64,000 nucleotides of DNA from Candidula unifasciata. Lineage: Eukaryota; Mollusca; Gastropoda; Stylommatophora; Geomitridae. The stretch is taken from positions 1-64,000 of the forward strand of contig CAJHNH020001586.1 in NCBI GenBank assembly GCA_905116865.2, written 5' to 3'. The translations under genes were made by a program, and so were the position numbers. Below, in pieces: positions 53,494-63,629 of the stretch (the first letter of the stretch is position 1; each line of letters starts with the position of its first letter). The notes under the pieces are model-generated. The model ran no database searches. It had not been told where the DNA came from and saw nothing but the letters and a program-made list of their open reading frames with translations.

Positions 53494-54222
53494 CTGGGGA
53501 TACGAGAAAATCATTTTGAGTAAAGCTAAAAAACAAATCCTACACAACTATGCCAAATAAGCAAAACTATTAGGTATGCAAGCAATGATGCAAACCAGAC
53601 AGATAGCAATTTTGAGGTTCTGAGGTTTTAAACAAAGGATAAACATAATGACACATGGGTAGTAACACATACGTGCTCCGTCCTTCAAGTATGAGTGCGA
53701 AGAAGCTCAGCACAGTGCACAGGCTCTATAGCACTGGCGAGGAGCCTGAAATACTTTGAGTACATTTTTAAACTCCAAATTTGGCCCTGGCAGCGTCGTT
53801 ACGCTACTTTTTTCGATTTCCAACTGCCATTTGTTTTTTAACGTGTGCAAACAATGCATACGGGCGTCCGATCTCATTACCCAGAGACCAGGGGGACCAG
53901 ATAGTAATTTTAAAAGAGGAATAGATTACATACAATATTAAGCCATTCCAAGAATAACTATGTCTACAAAGTAACATTTAATAAGAAACATACTCATACT
54001 TTATGCTACCAATGTCAATTATGGACACTATTAAAAAGCTCCCATAAATCTGAAAATGCAAGACTGAGCGATAAACAATATTACCAAATTTTGGGAACGA
54101 CATCTTATGTAAAATAAAAGACACTGAATCAAAAGAATAAATGGTTTGCCATCACCCTTACCATATAATACAACAATAGCAGTTACAAACACAGGCACTA
54201 TTTAAAAGAAGATTATGATTCT
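53494..54222. other. Gene-free stretch upstream of the GGA hinge exon
   Basis: Presumed intron. I looked for a preceding GAT-domain exon on the minus strand and did not find one. Confidence 0.5.
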
Positions 54223-54515
54223 TATACTCCCCGTGTGAGTTCCAGGGCCCCACTGTGTGTGAAACAAGAACAGACCCACTGCCTCCACCAACAAGCATGC
54301 TACTGGAATCGACTATTTGGGGGTTTCTTCTAAGATGGAGTGCATTTGCCTGAGAGGTAAGGAACCAACAGTCTGCATACAAATAAGTCAGATCTGTAAA
54401 ACAGATGTGCACGTGACACTCAGGTTCTGGAACAAGATTAAAGTCGAGAGGTGGGCGACAACTGAGAACTTTCTGCCGGAGCTGCAGCTGGTGAACGTCA
54501 AGAATAATAATAATC
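54223..54515 (+). mobile_element. SINE-D copy, full length
   Basis: CCCCGTGTGAGTTCCAGGGC, GAAACAAGAACAGACCCACT, AACCAACAGTCTGCATACAA, CAGGTTCTGGAACAAGATTA and GGTGAACGTCAAGAATAATA. Confidence 0.88.
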
Positions 54516-54634
54516 TTACAGAAGAGCACAAAAAATACACAAGAAGAAGACGGTCTGACGCCGAGGTCATTACACACTCACATGAAATGACATTAGCCAG
54601 TACCATGCATTTGATCATTGGAACACTCATTATT

Positions 54635-54910
54635 TCCCCCCTCCTCCCTGGGGCTCCATTTTGGGGGAAACAAGAATAAACTCAGTCTCTCCCCCCCTCC
54701 CAACCAACAAACATTTTGTAAAAGGCAACTAATAAGGGATTTTCCCTCCCAAGTCAGTGCTCATCTGCCTGAGTGGTGAATAATCAACAGTCAGCATACA
54801 AGTAAGTCAAATCTGTAAAACAGATGCGCATGCAAAATTCAACTTATGGAATAAGACTAAAGTCCAGAAGTGGACGAATGACCAAAACCTTCTGCCAGAG
54901 TTACAATCAT
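54635..54910 (+). mobile_element. SINE-D copy, tandem to the previous one
   Basis: GGGGCTCCATTTTGGGGGAA, AACAAGAATAAACTCAGTC, CAGTGCTCATCTGCCTGAGT and CAGAAGTGGACGAATGACC. Same orientation as the copy at 54223, about 120 bp away. Confidence 0.82.
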
Positions 54911-55185
54911 AATTCTCCTAATGCCTTTAGTAATCGAAGTCACAGGCTCACAATCATAATTTTCCTTTAGCCTTTAGTAATCGGAGTCATAATCAGAGTC
55001 ACAGGCTCACAATCATAATTCGTCTTTAGTAATCGGAGTCATAATCAGAGTCACAGGCTCACAATCATAATTCGCCTTTAGCAATCGGACTCATAATCAG
55101 AGTCACAGGCTCACAATCATAATTCGCCTTTAGCAATCGGATTCATAATCAGAGTCACAGGCTCACGATCATAATTCTCCTTTAG
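54908..55185. repeat. Minisatellite, period about 52-60 bp
   Basis: Five diverged units with CACAGGCTCACAATCATAAT, TCGCCTTTAGCAATCGGA and CTCATAATCAGAGT. Confidence 0.88.
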
Positions 55186-55469
55186 TAATTCACCTTTGTG
55201 GAGGTCAGCCTCTGCCTAATTTTCTGGAAACTGTACACTCGATTACCATCAACTCCAGGCCACCATGACATTTGTTTAACACAGCCAGTACACCTCAGCT
55301 TTCAGGGCAGGATGCTGTTTATGAGCAAATTCTACCCGAAGTTCAAATCAGTTTGGCATAATCATTACTTGCATCAGGTCTTCATAATGCATATTCTTTA
55401 AGGTGCCAGCTAACCCCCTCTCTAACTGCATCCCTTATGTCTACATGTGAAATATGTAACTTCTTCTGT

Positions 55470-56035
55470 GTTGGAGTCTGTGGCTAAGGCGTTGTAATGC
55501 CAGGGTGCCAGGTTTGATCCCAGCTGTGGGTGATTTGGCAGCAGACTATCTTGCGTTGGTTTTGACATGGGTATCGAGAGTTGACCATTCAGTAGCAATG
55601 ACAAATTCATCATCATCATGTGCCATGCTAACTGGCCTAGGCGCTCGTGCATCTTCACAGATCACGATCCCTGGTTGCCTGGAACAGCTCTCTTGATGAT
55701 ATCCCTCCATGCCATCGTTTCAGCCCATCCAGCATCATCTCTCTTGGTCGGCCTCTACCCCTCTCTCCACTGATCTTTCCAGTTGTCACAATGTTCTCCA
55801 ATGTCTCTCTTCTCATTATGTGGCAAAGAACAGTGGCTAAATAATGAGAAGAGATACACTGGAGAACATCTTGACAACTGGAAAGATCAGTAAAAAGGGG
55901 ATAGAGGCAGACCAAGAGAGACCAATGGCAAATTACTGAGTGTAAATTTGCCTAGAAAAACCACAACAGAAAAAAAATAAAATTTGCTGGGGTTGGTCCT
56001 GCAATGTCCTGTAAAGGCTACGCAACTAACTTTTT
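55470..56035 (+). mobile_element. SINE-C copy split by an inverted LINE insertion
   Basis: The left part (55470-55607) has the tRNA-like head and TATCGAGAGTTGACCATTC. The right part (55923-56035) continues AATTACTGAGTGTAAATTTG to TGCAATGTCCTGTAAAGG. The insertion between them duplicates CAATGrCAAATT. Confidence 0.88.
55608..55922 (-). mobile_element. RTE 3' end with internal inversion (twin-priming-like)
   Basis: The minus-strand part reads RRETLENIVTTGKISGERGR and GLKRWHGGISSRELF and ends in ATGATGATGATGA (55607-55619). The segment 55840-55921 is the inverse of 55739-55819, so the 5' part of the element is turned round. Flanking duplication CAATGACAAATT/CAATGGCAAATT (55596-55607, 55923-55934). 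Confidence 0.82.
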
Positions 56036-56054
56036 AACTCCTTCAGTAACAGGC

Positions 56055-56190
56055 AAGTCTTCTTCTTATTGTCCATGGTGTGTGGCGTTGGTAGTCATGT
56101 CTATCCACAACCTTCTAGAACTGTGCGGCAAATCTCACCTTAACTGTCGCTCCCATCTGTAGTCCATACTGCTCAAGAACTTTCCACCTT
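56055..56190 (-). pseudogene. LINE family 4 3' end relic
   Basis: The plus strand shows AAGTCTTCTTCTTATTGTCC, GGTAGTCATGTCTATCCACA and ACCTTCT, the mirror of 53070-53157. Confidence 0.65.
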
Positions 56191-56194
56191 CGAA

Positions 56195-56567
56195 CTGGAC
56201 TCATCAGCCATCTTGATACTCACAATCCCTGATCATTTTTAAGTTCTCATCAGCCATCTTGATACTCACAATCCCTGATCATTATTAAGTTCTCATCAGC
56301 CATCTTGATACTCACAATCCCTGATCATTATTAAGTTCTCATCAGCCATCTTGATACTCACAATCCCTGATCATTATTAAGTTATCAGCCATCTTGATAC
56401 TCACAATCCCTGATCATTATTAAGTTCTCATCAGCCATCTTGATACTCACAATCCCTGATCATTATTAAGTTCTCATCAGCCATCTTGATACTCACAATC
56501 CCTGATCATTATTAAGTTCTCATCAGCCATCTTGATACTCACAATCCCTGATCATTATTAAGTTTGG
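56195..56567. repeat. 46-bp minisatellite, about 8 units
   Basis: The unit is CATCAGCCATCTTGATACTC, ACAATCCCTGATCATTATTA, AGTTCT, nearly identical between units; one unit lacks six bases. It sits between two minus-strand LINE 4 relics. Confidence 0.95.
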
Positions 56568-56629
56568 ATGCAAAATGGTCTTCATCACTTGTGATGGATG
56601 AAGAAGGGAATAAAGTAATGTCAATCGAC

Positions 56630-57010
56630 AATCTTCTGTCTCCTGTACTTTCAATCAATAAATTCTGACAGAGATGATCTTCCACAGTTCATGGTAGTTA
56701 GCCATGTCTATCTATAACTTTCTAACTCTTTTATTTTCAATCAATTTCAAAACAGATTTATCTTCCATGCCATGTCAAACTTCCAGCATCTTCTCTCTTG
56801 GTCGCCCTTCTTCCCCTCCAACTTTCCCACCATCATAATGTACTCCAGTTTTCTCCTTCTCATGACATGGCCAAGGAATGCAAATTGTCTCCTTCTGATG
56901 TGACTAATAATTTCTCTTCAGTTTCTTTCAAGACATCTTTATTACTCTTTTTATGTGTCCAGGGTATTCCCATCATTCGTCTTTAAAACCACATCTCTGC
57001 CGCTTCAAAT
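56630..57010 (-). pseudogene. LINE family 4 C-terminal relic
   Basis: The plus strand mirrors the family: ATCTTCCATGCCATGTCAAA, TCTCTCTTGGTCGCCCTTC, CATCATAATGTACTCCAG and TTCTCATGACATGGCCAAG. The minus reading gives LEYIMMVGKLEGKKGDQE-like text. Confidence 0.65.
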
Positions 57011-57084
57011 TTGTATTCACCAATCATCCAGTGATTCATTTCCTTATTTAAATGAGGATAGGATTTCTGTAGCTCTTGAATGAA

Positions 57085-57210
57085 TGAATCAAGAATTGAT
57101 ATCACTGCATTCAGGACATTCCCATAAGTGCTCCGCCTCCTTCTTCAGTAACCAATGAAGAGTTGACATGCTATTAGTACCTGTTGCAACTGATTAAAAG
57201 TCCGCCTCTG
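57085..57210 (-). mobile_element. SINE-E 3' fragment
   Basis: The plus strand shows TGAATCAAGAATTGATATCA, AGGACATTCCCATAAGTGCT, CCTCCTTCTTCAGTAACCAA and TATTAGTACCTGTTGC. Confidence 0.7.
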
Positions 57211-57400
57211 TTTCTGTAGCTCTTGAGAGAAAGCAACTCACCACACACTTATTGATTTCCCTACAGACAGTATACACTGGCTAACTACTTCTGTCCTGTT
57301 CTTCTGTTATTATTAATCGCTTCTACCCCACCAGTGGTTACCTCAACTTATCCTGTTCTATACTTCCACCATTTTTAGTTCAGACTCAAAGACTGCTGTT
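57205..57400. repeat. Repeat pair, copy 1
   Basis: CCGCCTCTGTTTCTGTAGCT, GAGAAAGCAACTCACCACAC and AACTACTTCTGTCCTGTTCT recur at 58825-58985 in the same orientation. Origin unknown. Confidence 0.6.
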
Positions 57401-57682
57401 CTAAAATACACATACCCTGAGTTAGAAAGTGTTGGAAGTAACAAATTTCTGGTTCTAAAAGAGTTAAATACATCACATATCATCAATCAGTATGTGTTCT
57501 TACCAATTCCTCAGTACCTCACACATGACACAAATGTGGCTTAAACTTATGATTACAATTATCTCCTCTCCACCAATAATAATACAAACCCAATACTTGA
57601 AAAAATATTTTTTTAAAAATGTACAAATTTATAAAAACTGAACACAACAAAGGCTTCTTCTGTTAAGATTATAATCAAAACA
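57401..57682. other. Gene-free AT-rich stretch
   Basis: Nothing recognised. Confidence 0.45.
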
Positions 57683-57905
57683 TTAATCTGGCTGAGCTGT
57701 TTGAGTCTTCTTCTTCTTCAGGTCGTCTTTTACTGCTTCTGGTGTCAAGGTAGATATAAGGTTCTGCTTCTTGACCTTCTGGCTGCCTCGACCACTGACA
57801 CAGATTATGTCCTTCCATACTGTTCTTGGTCTACCTTGAGCTCTATGTCCCTCTCCTGTTTTGGTGTGTGCCCTGTATGGTATGGTGTTGCAAGGCATTC
57901 TCTCT
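57683..57905 (-). pseudogene. LINE family 3 C-terminal fragment
   Basis: The minus reading is HTKTGEGHRAQGRPRTVWKD and LISTLTPEAVKDDLKKKK, very close to the plus-strand copy at 48960-49230. Confidence 0.78.
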
Positions 57906-57924
57906 CTAAGTAAAGACCTGTTTC

Positions 57925-58055
57925 CAAGATAGACCTATATTTTATAGACCAATCAGCACTAAGCTGGTGATGTGGTCTCCAAGTTGGCCAACCATTTTAT
58001 TTGCTAAACCCTGACACAGTATGTAAAAAAAAAAAAAAAACTTGTCCAGCAGTGT
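57925..58055 (-). mobile_element. SINE-B 3' fragment
   Basis: The plus strand shows AGATAGACCTATATTTTATA, GACCAATCAGCACTAAGC and GGTGATGTGGTC, then a poly-A run at 58026-58041. Confidence 0.65.
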
Positions 58056-58134
58056 AGCTGGAAATGGCTTTCGACACAGCATCTTCATCCTTCTGTGCTT
58101 TTGCTACAGCACAAAGGGCTCCTAGTTGAACTGT

Positions 58135-58378
58135 TCATTTGGTTCCATCTTGTGCAATTTTGTCAACATCATTTATGGAGTCTAGTTCAGCAACTTTGAT
58201 AATTTTGTCAATATCATTTATAGAGTCTAGTCCAGCAACTTTGATAATTTTGTCAATATCATTTATGGAGTCTAGTTCAGCAACAATGACATTTTGTCAG
58301 TATAATTTATGGAGTCTAGTTCAGCAACTCTGACATTTTGTCAGTATCATTTATGGAGTCTAGTTCAGCAACTCTGGC
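58135..58378. repeat. 44/45-bp minisatellite, five units
   Basis: The unit is GCAACTTTGATAATTTTGTC, AATATCATTTATGGAGTCTA, GTTCA. The first units are 45 bp, the later ones 44 bp, so any frame breaks. Confidence 0.92.
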
Positions 58379-58824
58379 CTCTGCCATTAATATTCATCCT
58401 CAGACTTTTGTAGGATGTCCTTGCTTCTTCAATACATTCATTTCCTATTTAGTCCTGCTTTGTGATACTTTGTCCCCTTTACCTTAGAATGTGCCTAATA
58501 TATCGCCGTCTTCATTCTCAATAACAGCTGATAACAGCATTGTCCATATATTTCTCTGTCTTTTTAGCCTTTCTTTCATTCATCCCATTCAATATTTTCT
58601 ACATTTTTAGCTATTTTTTTAGGAATGTAACACACTTTTGTTTCATGCATAGGCTGTAGTACATTTCTAATATTATTTAATCACATTTCAATGATGTCTC
58701 CTGCATGGAGGATGGTTGTATTTCAAAGGACCTCCTATTTGGTGAACTGGAAACAGTGAACAGACCTACAGGAAGGCCAAAGCTACGTGATAAATACATA
58801 TGCAAAAGTCACTTGATAGACACC
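58379..58824. other. Gene-free stretch
   Basis: No exon or recognised repeat. Confidence 0.45.
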
Positions 58825-58985
58825 AACATCAGCCTCTGTTTCTGTAGCTCTTGAGAGCAGGCAACTCACCACACATTTACTGATTACCCACATATAGTAT
58901 ACAGCGGCTAACTACTTCTGTCCTGTTCTTCTGTAATTTAAACCTTTCTACCCCAACTCATCTTGTTCTGACAGAGACTTGGGGA
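58825..58985. repeat. Repeat pair, copy 2
   Basis: Matches 57205-57400 (CAGCCTCTGTTTCTGTAGCT, GGCTAACTACTTCTGTCC). Confidence 0.6.
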
Positions 58986-59225
58986 AAAATCAGCTGCAGA
59001 TCGATTAATGGTGACAGAAAGTTAAAGACAGATTGTCACATTTTGAAAGAAACCAAACGCAGCGAGCTAAAGAGAGGAGATGCCGGAGAGTATATCAACC
59101 TCCTAGCAAGGGAGTATCTATTTCTTTGTGCATCCTGTGTGGCAGAGACTGCCACTCCCACATAGGACTTTACAGTCACAGCAGATGTTGTTCCCAAAGC
59201 TAGCGGCACATCTCCATACATATTA
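58986..59225 (+). pseudogene. LINE C-terminal zinc-knuckle relic
   Basis: One frame reads ISLCILCGRDCHSHIGLYSH then SRCCSQS (about 59120-59195), the Cys/His-rich end of several LINE ORFs. Upstream frames are broken. Confidence 0.65.
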
Positions 59226-59239
59226 TAATAATGGCAGAC

Positions 59240-59485
59240 ATCTTTTTCTTTTCCACCTTATACCTGAGTGAAGTGTTGGGGGGAGATGTAATGTTCCCTG
59301 ATGAGCTCTGTCAAGAGCACTATTAAGACTGATGTTAATTTCTGTAAGGCTGTTCTTAATGCCATTACTCCATATTTTCCAAGGTCTTCCACTGCTTTGT
59401 ACCTGTTGTAATGTTTTAGTGTGTTTCACTGTGGTAGGTAGTACCAGGACATTCACGTTAGGTGTCCAAACCACTTTATTTGTTC
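59240..59485 (-). pseudogene. LINE family 2 3' end
   Basis: The plus strand shows TTCCACCTTATACCTGAGTG, AAGTGTTGGGGGGAGATGTA, AGAGCACTATTAAGACTGAT and CGTTAGGTGTCCAAACCAC, extending further 5' than the copy at 52545. Confidence 0.75.
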
Positions 59486-59766
59486 ATATGGCAGACTTCA
59501 ACTAACTAAAAATTAAATATACAAAAGCAGCCCTACAATTAGAACAAATCTCTATATTATAAACAGGAAACTGGAAAATAATTATTCAATTAATTTCCAC
59601 AATAAACAATTTAATAATAATAATAAAGTTCATCTTCAGTCTATTTAAATTACCTGTTGACGCATATGCGCCAGGAAGTCAGATTATTTGTTTATTAAAA
59701 AAGAGGATCACACACACACAAAGAAAGAGAAAAAGAAATGCTGTTCTGTAAGATTGAACAGTAGAG

Positions 59767-59972
59767 CAGTGATTCCCAAACTGTGCGCTGCGGGGCCCCG
59801 GCGAGCCTTGACCTTTTCACAGGGGTGCAGCGATATATTCAAAGATACACAAGTTTTTTTTTTTTTTATCTCTTACGTACAAATAGTCATACTTTTACTT
59901 AGGTTAAGGTGCCGTAGAGAAATTTTAATTGAAAAAAAGGCGCCACGATAAAGAACAGTTTGGGAAACACTG
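59767..59972. mobile_element. hAT MITE, 206 bp
   Basis: The left end CAGTGATTCCCAAACTGTGC and the right end ACAGTTTGGGAAACACTG are inverted repeats. Flanking 8-mers CAGTAGAG (59759-59766) and CGGTAGAG (59973-59980) match at 7 of 8. It is a different family from the SPIN-like copies. Confidence 0.82.
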
Positions 59973-60264
59973 CGGTAGAGGATTGAGTGTAACTAACAAC
60001 ATTGGCACTGTGTTTCTCAATAACAAAGGCTCTCCAGTCTCATAACACGGGCACCAGAGAATTCACAAGGAAAGAAAAGGCAGCCAGCAAATAAGTCTAT
60101 ATTATTTCTCCTGTGGCATCTGGTAATGGAAATTATCGCCCGAATATAAATAATACATGCATTAGGCCACATTGGTATGTGAATGGGTTTAACTATTACC
60201 ACATTATCACTTCTTCTGTGTTTGATACACTGTGTTGTGATTTATATATAAAATAACGACAGCC

Positions 60265-60440
60265 GCCTATATTTTCCAGGACATTGCCTGGTTCCCATTT
60301 TACAAGATCAAACTTCTGCAGTACCAGGGACCTGGGTAACAAGATTAACTTAAAAAAATATGACTTGCTGCGATTCAAACCCAAGACCTTTGGACTATAA
60401 GGCCATTATCTAGCTACTATGCTACTGCAGATCCTTACAA
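60265..60440 (-). mobile_element. SINE-B copy
   Basis: The plus strand shows CCAGGACATTGCCTGGTTCC, GCGATTCAAACCCAAGACCT and the mirrored head TTATCTAGCTACTATGCTAC. Confidence 0.7.
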
Positions 60441-60539
60441 TCATACACTAGCATTAAATTGTTCTGCCTTTTATTCCCCTATGGAGTAAAAGTGAAGTAA
60501 AGATTACTTTTCATTAGGCGCATCGGGCATACAGGAAGA

Positions 60540-60670
60540 GCATCCCATATTTTTACAGACCAATCGGCACTAGGTAGGTAATGTCATCAGCATTACGCCG
60601 GCCGTCTTTACTCCCCAGGACAGCTATCCTGATACTCACTTAAGGCTGAGTCGACCTGCGACGCCCCATA
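60540..60670 (-). mobile_element. SINE-B 3' fragment
   Basis: The plus strand shows TTACAGACCAATCGGCACTA, GCATTACGCCGGCCGTCTTT and TTAAGGCTGAGTCGACC. Confidence 0.72.
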
Positions 60671-60879
60671 CCATGATAAAAATCCACGCAGCCAGCAGTG
60701 GCAACGATCGCAGTATTTCACTATGAAGATTGGACTCTAAACCAACACATAGTTAGCTGGCATTTGCTGAACCTTTTAACAGAACTGAGGTAGCCAACCC
60801 AAGATCAACCTAACACCTTGTTACCTCCGACAAGATGCTAAGTAAGTTGCAGTGTTACTATTCCTTTGCTTTTCCTCAT

Positions 60880-62100
60880 CATCCTGGCAACACATGGATG
60901 AGGCCTGTCCTAATGCCTGGCAACACATGGATGAGGCCTGTCCTAATGCCTGGTAACTCATGGATAAGGCCTGTCCTAATGCCTGGTAACTCATGGATAA
61001 GGCCTGTCCTAATGCCTGGTAACACATGGATGGGGCTTGTCCTAATGCCTGGTAACACATGGATAAGGCCGGTCCTAATGCCTGGTAACTCATGGATAAG
61101 GCCTGTTATAATGCCTGGTAACACATGGATGAGGCCTGTCCTAATGCCTGGTAACTCACGAATGAGGCCTGTCCTAATGTCTGTCAACACATGGATGAGG
61201 CCTGTCCTAATGCCTGGTAACACATGGATGAGGCCTGTCCTAATGCCTGGCAACACATGGATGAGGCCTGTCCTAATGCCTGGTAACTCACAAATAGGCC
61301 TGTCCTAATGCCTGGTAACACATGGATGAGGCCTGTCCTAATGCCTGGCAACACATGGATAAGGCCTGTCCTAATGCCTGGTAACACATGGATGAGGCCT
61401 GTCCTAATGCCTGGTAACTCATGGATAAGGCCTGTCCTAATGCCTGGTAACACATGGATAAGGCCTGTCCTAATGCCTGGTAACACATGGATGAGGCCTG
61501 TCCTAATGCCTGGCAACACATGGATAAGGCCTGTCCTAATGCCTAGTAACACATGGATGAGGCCTGTCCTAATGCCTGGTAACACATGGATGAGGCCTGT
61601 CCTAATGCCTGGTAACACATGGATGAGGCCTGTCCTAATGCCTAGTAACACATGGATGAGGCCTGTCCTAATGCCTGGTAACACATGGGTGAGGCCTGTC
61701 CTAATGCCTAGTAACACATGGATGAGGCCTGTCCTAATGCCTGGTAACACATGGATAAGGCCTGTCCTAATGCCTGGTAACACATGGATGAGGCCTGACC
61801 TAATGCTTGGTAACAAATGGATGAGGCCTGACCTAAAGCCTAGTAACTCACGAATGAGGCCTGTCCTAATGCCTGGCAACACATAGATGAGGCCTGACCT
61901 AAAGCCTAGTAACTCACGAATGAGGCCTGTCCTAATGCCTGGTAACTCACGAATGAGGCCTGTCCTAATGCCTGGTAACTCATAAATGAGGCCTGTCCTA
62001 ATGCCTGGTAACTCACGAATGAGGCCTGTCCTAATGCCCGGTAACTCACAAATGAGGCCTGTCCTAATGCCTGGTAACACATGGATGAGGCCTGTCCTAA
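60880..62100. repeat. 33-bp minisatellite, about 37 units
   Basis: The unit is ACACATGGATGAGGCCTGTC plus CTAATGCCTGGTA, with variants (CTCATGGATAA, CTCACGAATGA). Frames on both strands stay open (GNTWMRPVLMP on plus, LPGIRTGLIHV on minus) because of the period; one unit that has lost a base shifts them near 61296. Confidence 0.95.
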
Positions 62101-62164
62101 TCTCAGTAGGAAGTTCTGGTTTTCAAGTATATGGCTCAGCTTTTAATTAGATTGTCTGTGATTG

Positions 62165-62188
62165 GGGGTGGGGGGGGGGGGGGGGGGA
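62165..62188. repeat. Poly-G run
   Basis: G run with a single T. Confidence 0.95.
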
Positions 62189-62429
62189 GATAAAGGTAAT
62201 GCTAACTTAAGGCAGACACTAGCTTCATATATTCTAGGCATGGGATAAGAGGTAGGGTAATAAATTGTTTCTTCCCTTTCTTACCAACTTTCCTTATGAG
62301 ACCATGTGTCATAAAACAAAATTATCTGGAATCATCTGATTTGCGTATTTATTCAATAAAGAACATCGCAAACCAACCCTAGCATTCACTGGCTGCTGTG
62401 TGGGTTTTTTTTTAAGGTCATTTTACATT

Positions 62430-62857
62430 GGCAGTCTCCCTGGTGAAGTGGTCAAGGCACCTGCCTCTGCCTCTAAAAGTCACAGGTTCATTTCACTATC
62501 ATGTCATTCAGTTTAGGACTGCGGCTTTGAAAATGAGACCTGGAGATAAGCAGCTGAGTTATGGAGGTCATGCTTTGTGTGATGCTTCCGGCAGGTGGCT
62601 CGTTCTGCAGAGAGAGAGACTGAGCCATGAGGGATAAAACCTGGTGCAATAAAGCTGATCCTCCAGACCAGTGGTTCTCAACTTTCCTAACGCTGCAACC
62701 CTTTAAATACAGTTCCTCATGTTGTGGTGACCCCCAACCATAAAATTATTTCAGTGAATATGTATTTTTGGATTATCTCAGGCGACACCTGTGAAAGCGT
62801 GGTTCGATACCCAATGGGGTCGCGACCCACAGGTTAAGAATTGCTACTCAAGACTTT
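62430..62857 (+). mobile_element. SINE-F copy carrying a SPIN-like element in its tail
   Basis: tRNA-like head TGGTGAAGTGGTCAAGGCAC (A box) with AGTCACAGGTTCATTTC (B-box-like). The body has GTTTAGGACTGCGGCTTTGA and GCAGGTGGCTCGTTCTGCAG, and the 3' end AAACCTGGTGCAATAAAGCT. Target duplication ATTTTACATT at 62420-62429 and 62858-62867. Confidence 0.82.
62669..62846. mobile_element. SPIN-type hAT MITE, 178 bp
   Basis: Begins CAGTGGTTCTCAACTTTCCT, contains GTGGTGACCCCCAACCATAA and ends CGCGACCCACAGGTTAAGAA. Flanking 8-mers CTCCAGAC (62661-62668) and CTCAAGAC (62847-62854) match at 7 of 8. It is internally deleted relative to the copy at 43483. Confidence 0.85.
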
Positions 62858-63044
62858 ATTTTACATTCAGTGGTCAGCCCCAGATTTCTGAATGGTACAA
62901 TGCTCATACCGTTGTGAAAATCAATGCAAAGCATCCTGCCAACAAATCGGCTGCAGCCAACTCCAAATTCCGGTATGTCAGGATTGTGAAACTAAAGGGA
63001 GGCTATAAAATATTTTAAACAATAACATTCTTCCACAGCCTGGA

Positions 63045-63195
63045 AGCTGCTGTAGTCTAGCGGCTTACTGCTCGCCTGCGGACCGGATGGTCATGGGTTT
63101 GGGTCATGAAGGGGAAGGGGGGGGGGAAGACTTTTTTAAAAAATGACTTTGGCCAATACGCCTGAAGGCGTGAAAAGGGGTTCTTTACTTTACCT
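63045..63195 (+). mobile_element. SINE-B short copy
   Basis: The head is AAGCTGCTGTAGTCTAGCGG with TGGTCATGGGTTTGGGTC, followed by a G run and a short 3' end AAAAGGGGTTCTTTACTTTA. The central body is deleted. Confidence 0.7.
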
Positions 63196-63629
63196 ATTCT
63201 TCCAGAGTTCCAGATCAGATCAACTTTCTGATAAATTTGTTCCTTTCTATTTTATCCATTTATCTAACAACAAGTATCATTACTCATGCAGCTTCCACAA
63301 CTGACACTATAAAACGGTGATAGTAAAAATGGACATGGAAACCCAGTTTCCTTTCTCCAGTACACAAACAAAGTACCAACACCCATTCCTAACAAAGTGT
63401 AAACAGTAAAGCAAAATGCATAAACATCTCAGGCATGCTTTGAAAAAAAGGAAAAATTCCAACCAAGCACAATCAGCCAGAATAGGGAAGAATAACGGAA
63501 AACAGTAATGCAAAAATATCATTCGGATTCAAATTTAAGAACAGAAGCTGCCACTCACATTCCTCCTTTAAATGAACTGAAAATGTATAATACTCAATTT
63601 CATTTCACATACAAAAGTAAAAATACGAC
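63196..63629. other. Gene-free stretch
   Basis: No exon or recognised repeat. Confidence 0.45.

Larger units (their letters stand above)
62345..62990 (-). mobile_element. SINE-C relic split by SINE-F
   Basis: The left part (62345-62419) has AAACCAACCCTAGCATTCAC then GGCTGCTGTGTGGG. The right part (62868-62990) has CAATGCTCATACCGTTGTGA and AAATCAATGCAAAGCATC. Between them lie SINE-F and the SPIN-like element, flanked by ATTTTACATT. Confidence 0.7.

Noticed and set aside
53650..53760. Possible exon around the GTCCTTCAAGTATGAGTGCG stretch
   Set aside because: No open frame with splice sites in the right phase for GGA on the minus strand; it looks like unassigned repeat.
60880..62100. Repeat protein (GNTWMRPVLMP)n or (LPGIRTGLIHV)n
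   Set aside because: Open in both directions as a consequence of the tandem period; frames shift where a unit loses a base.
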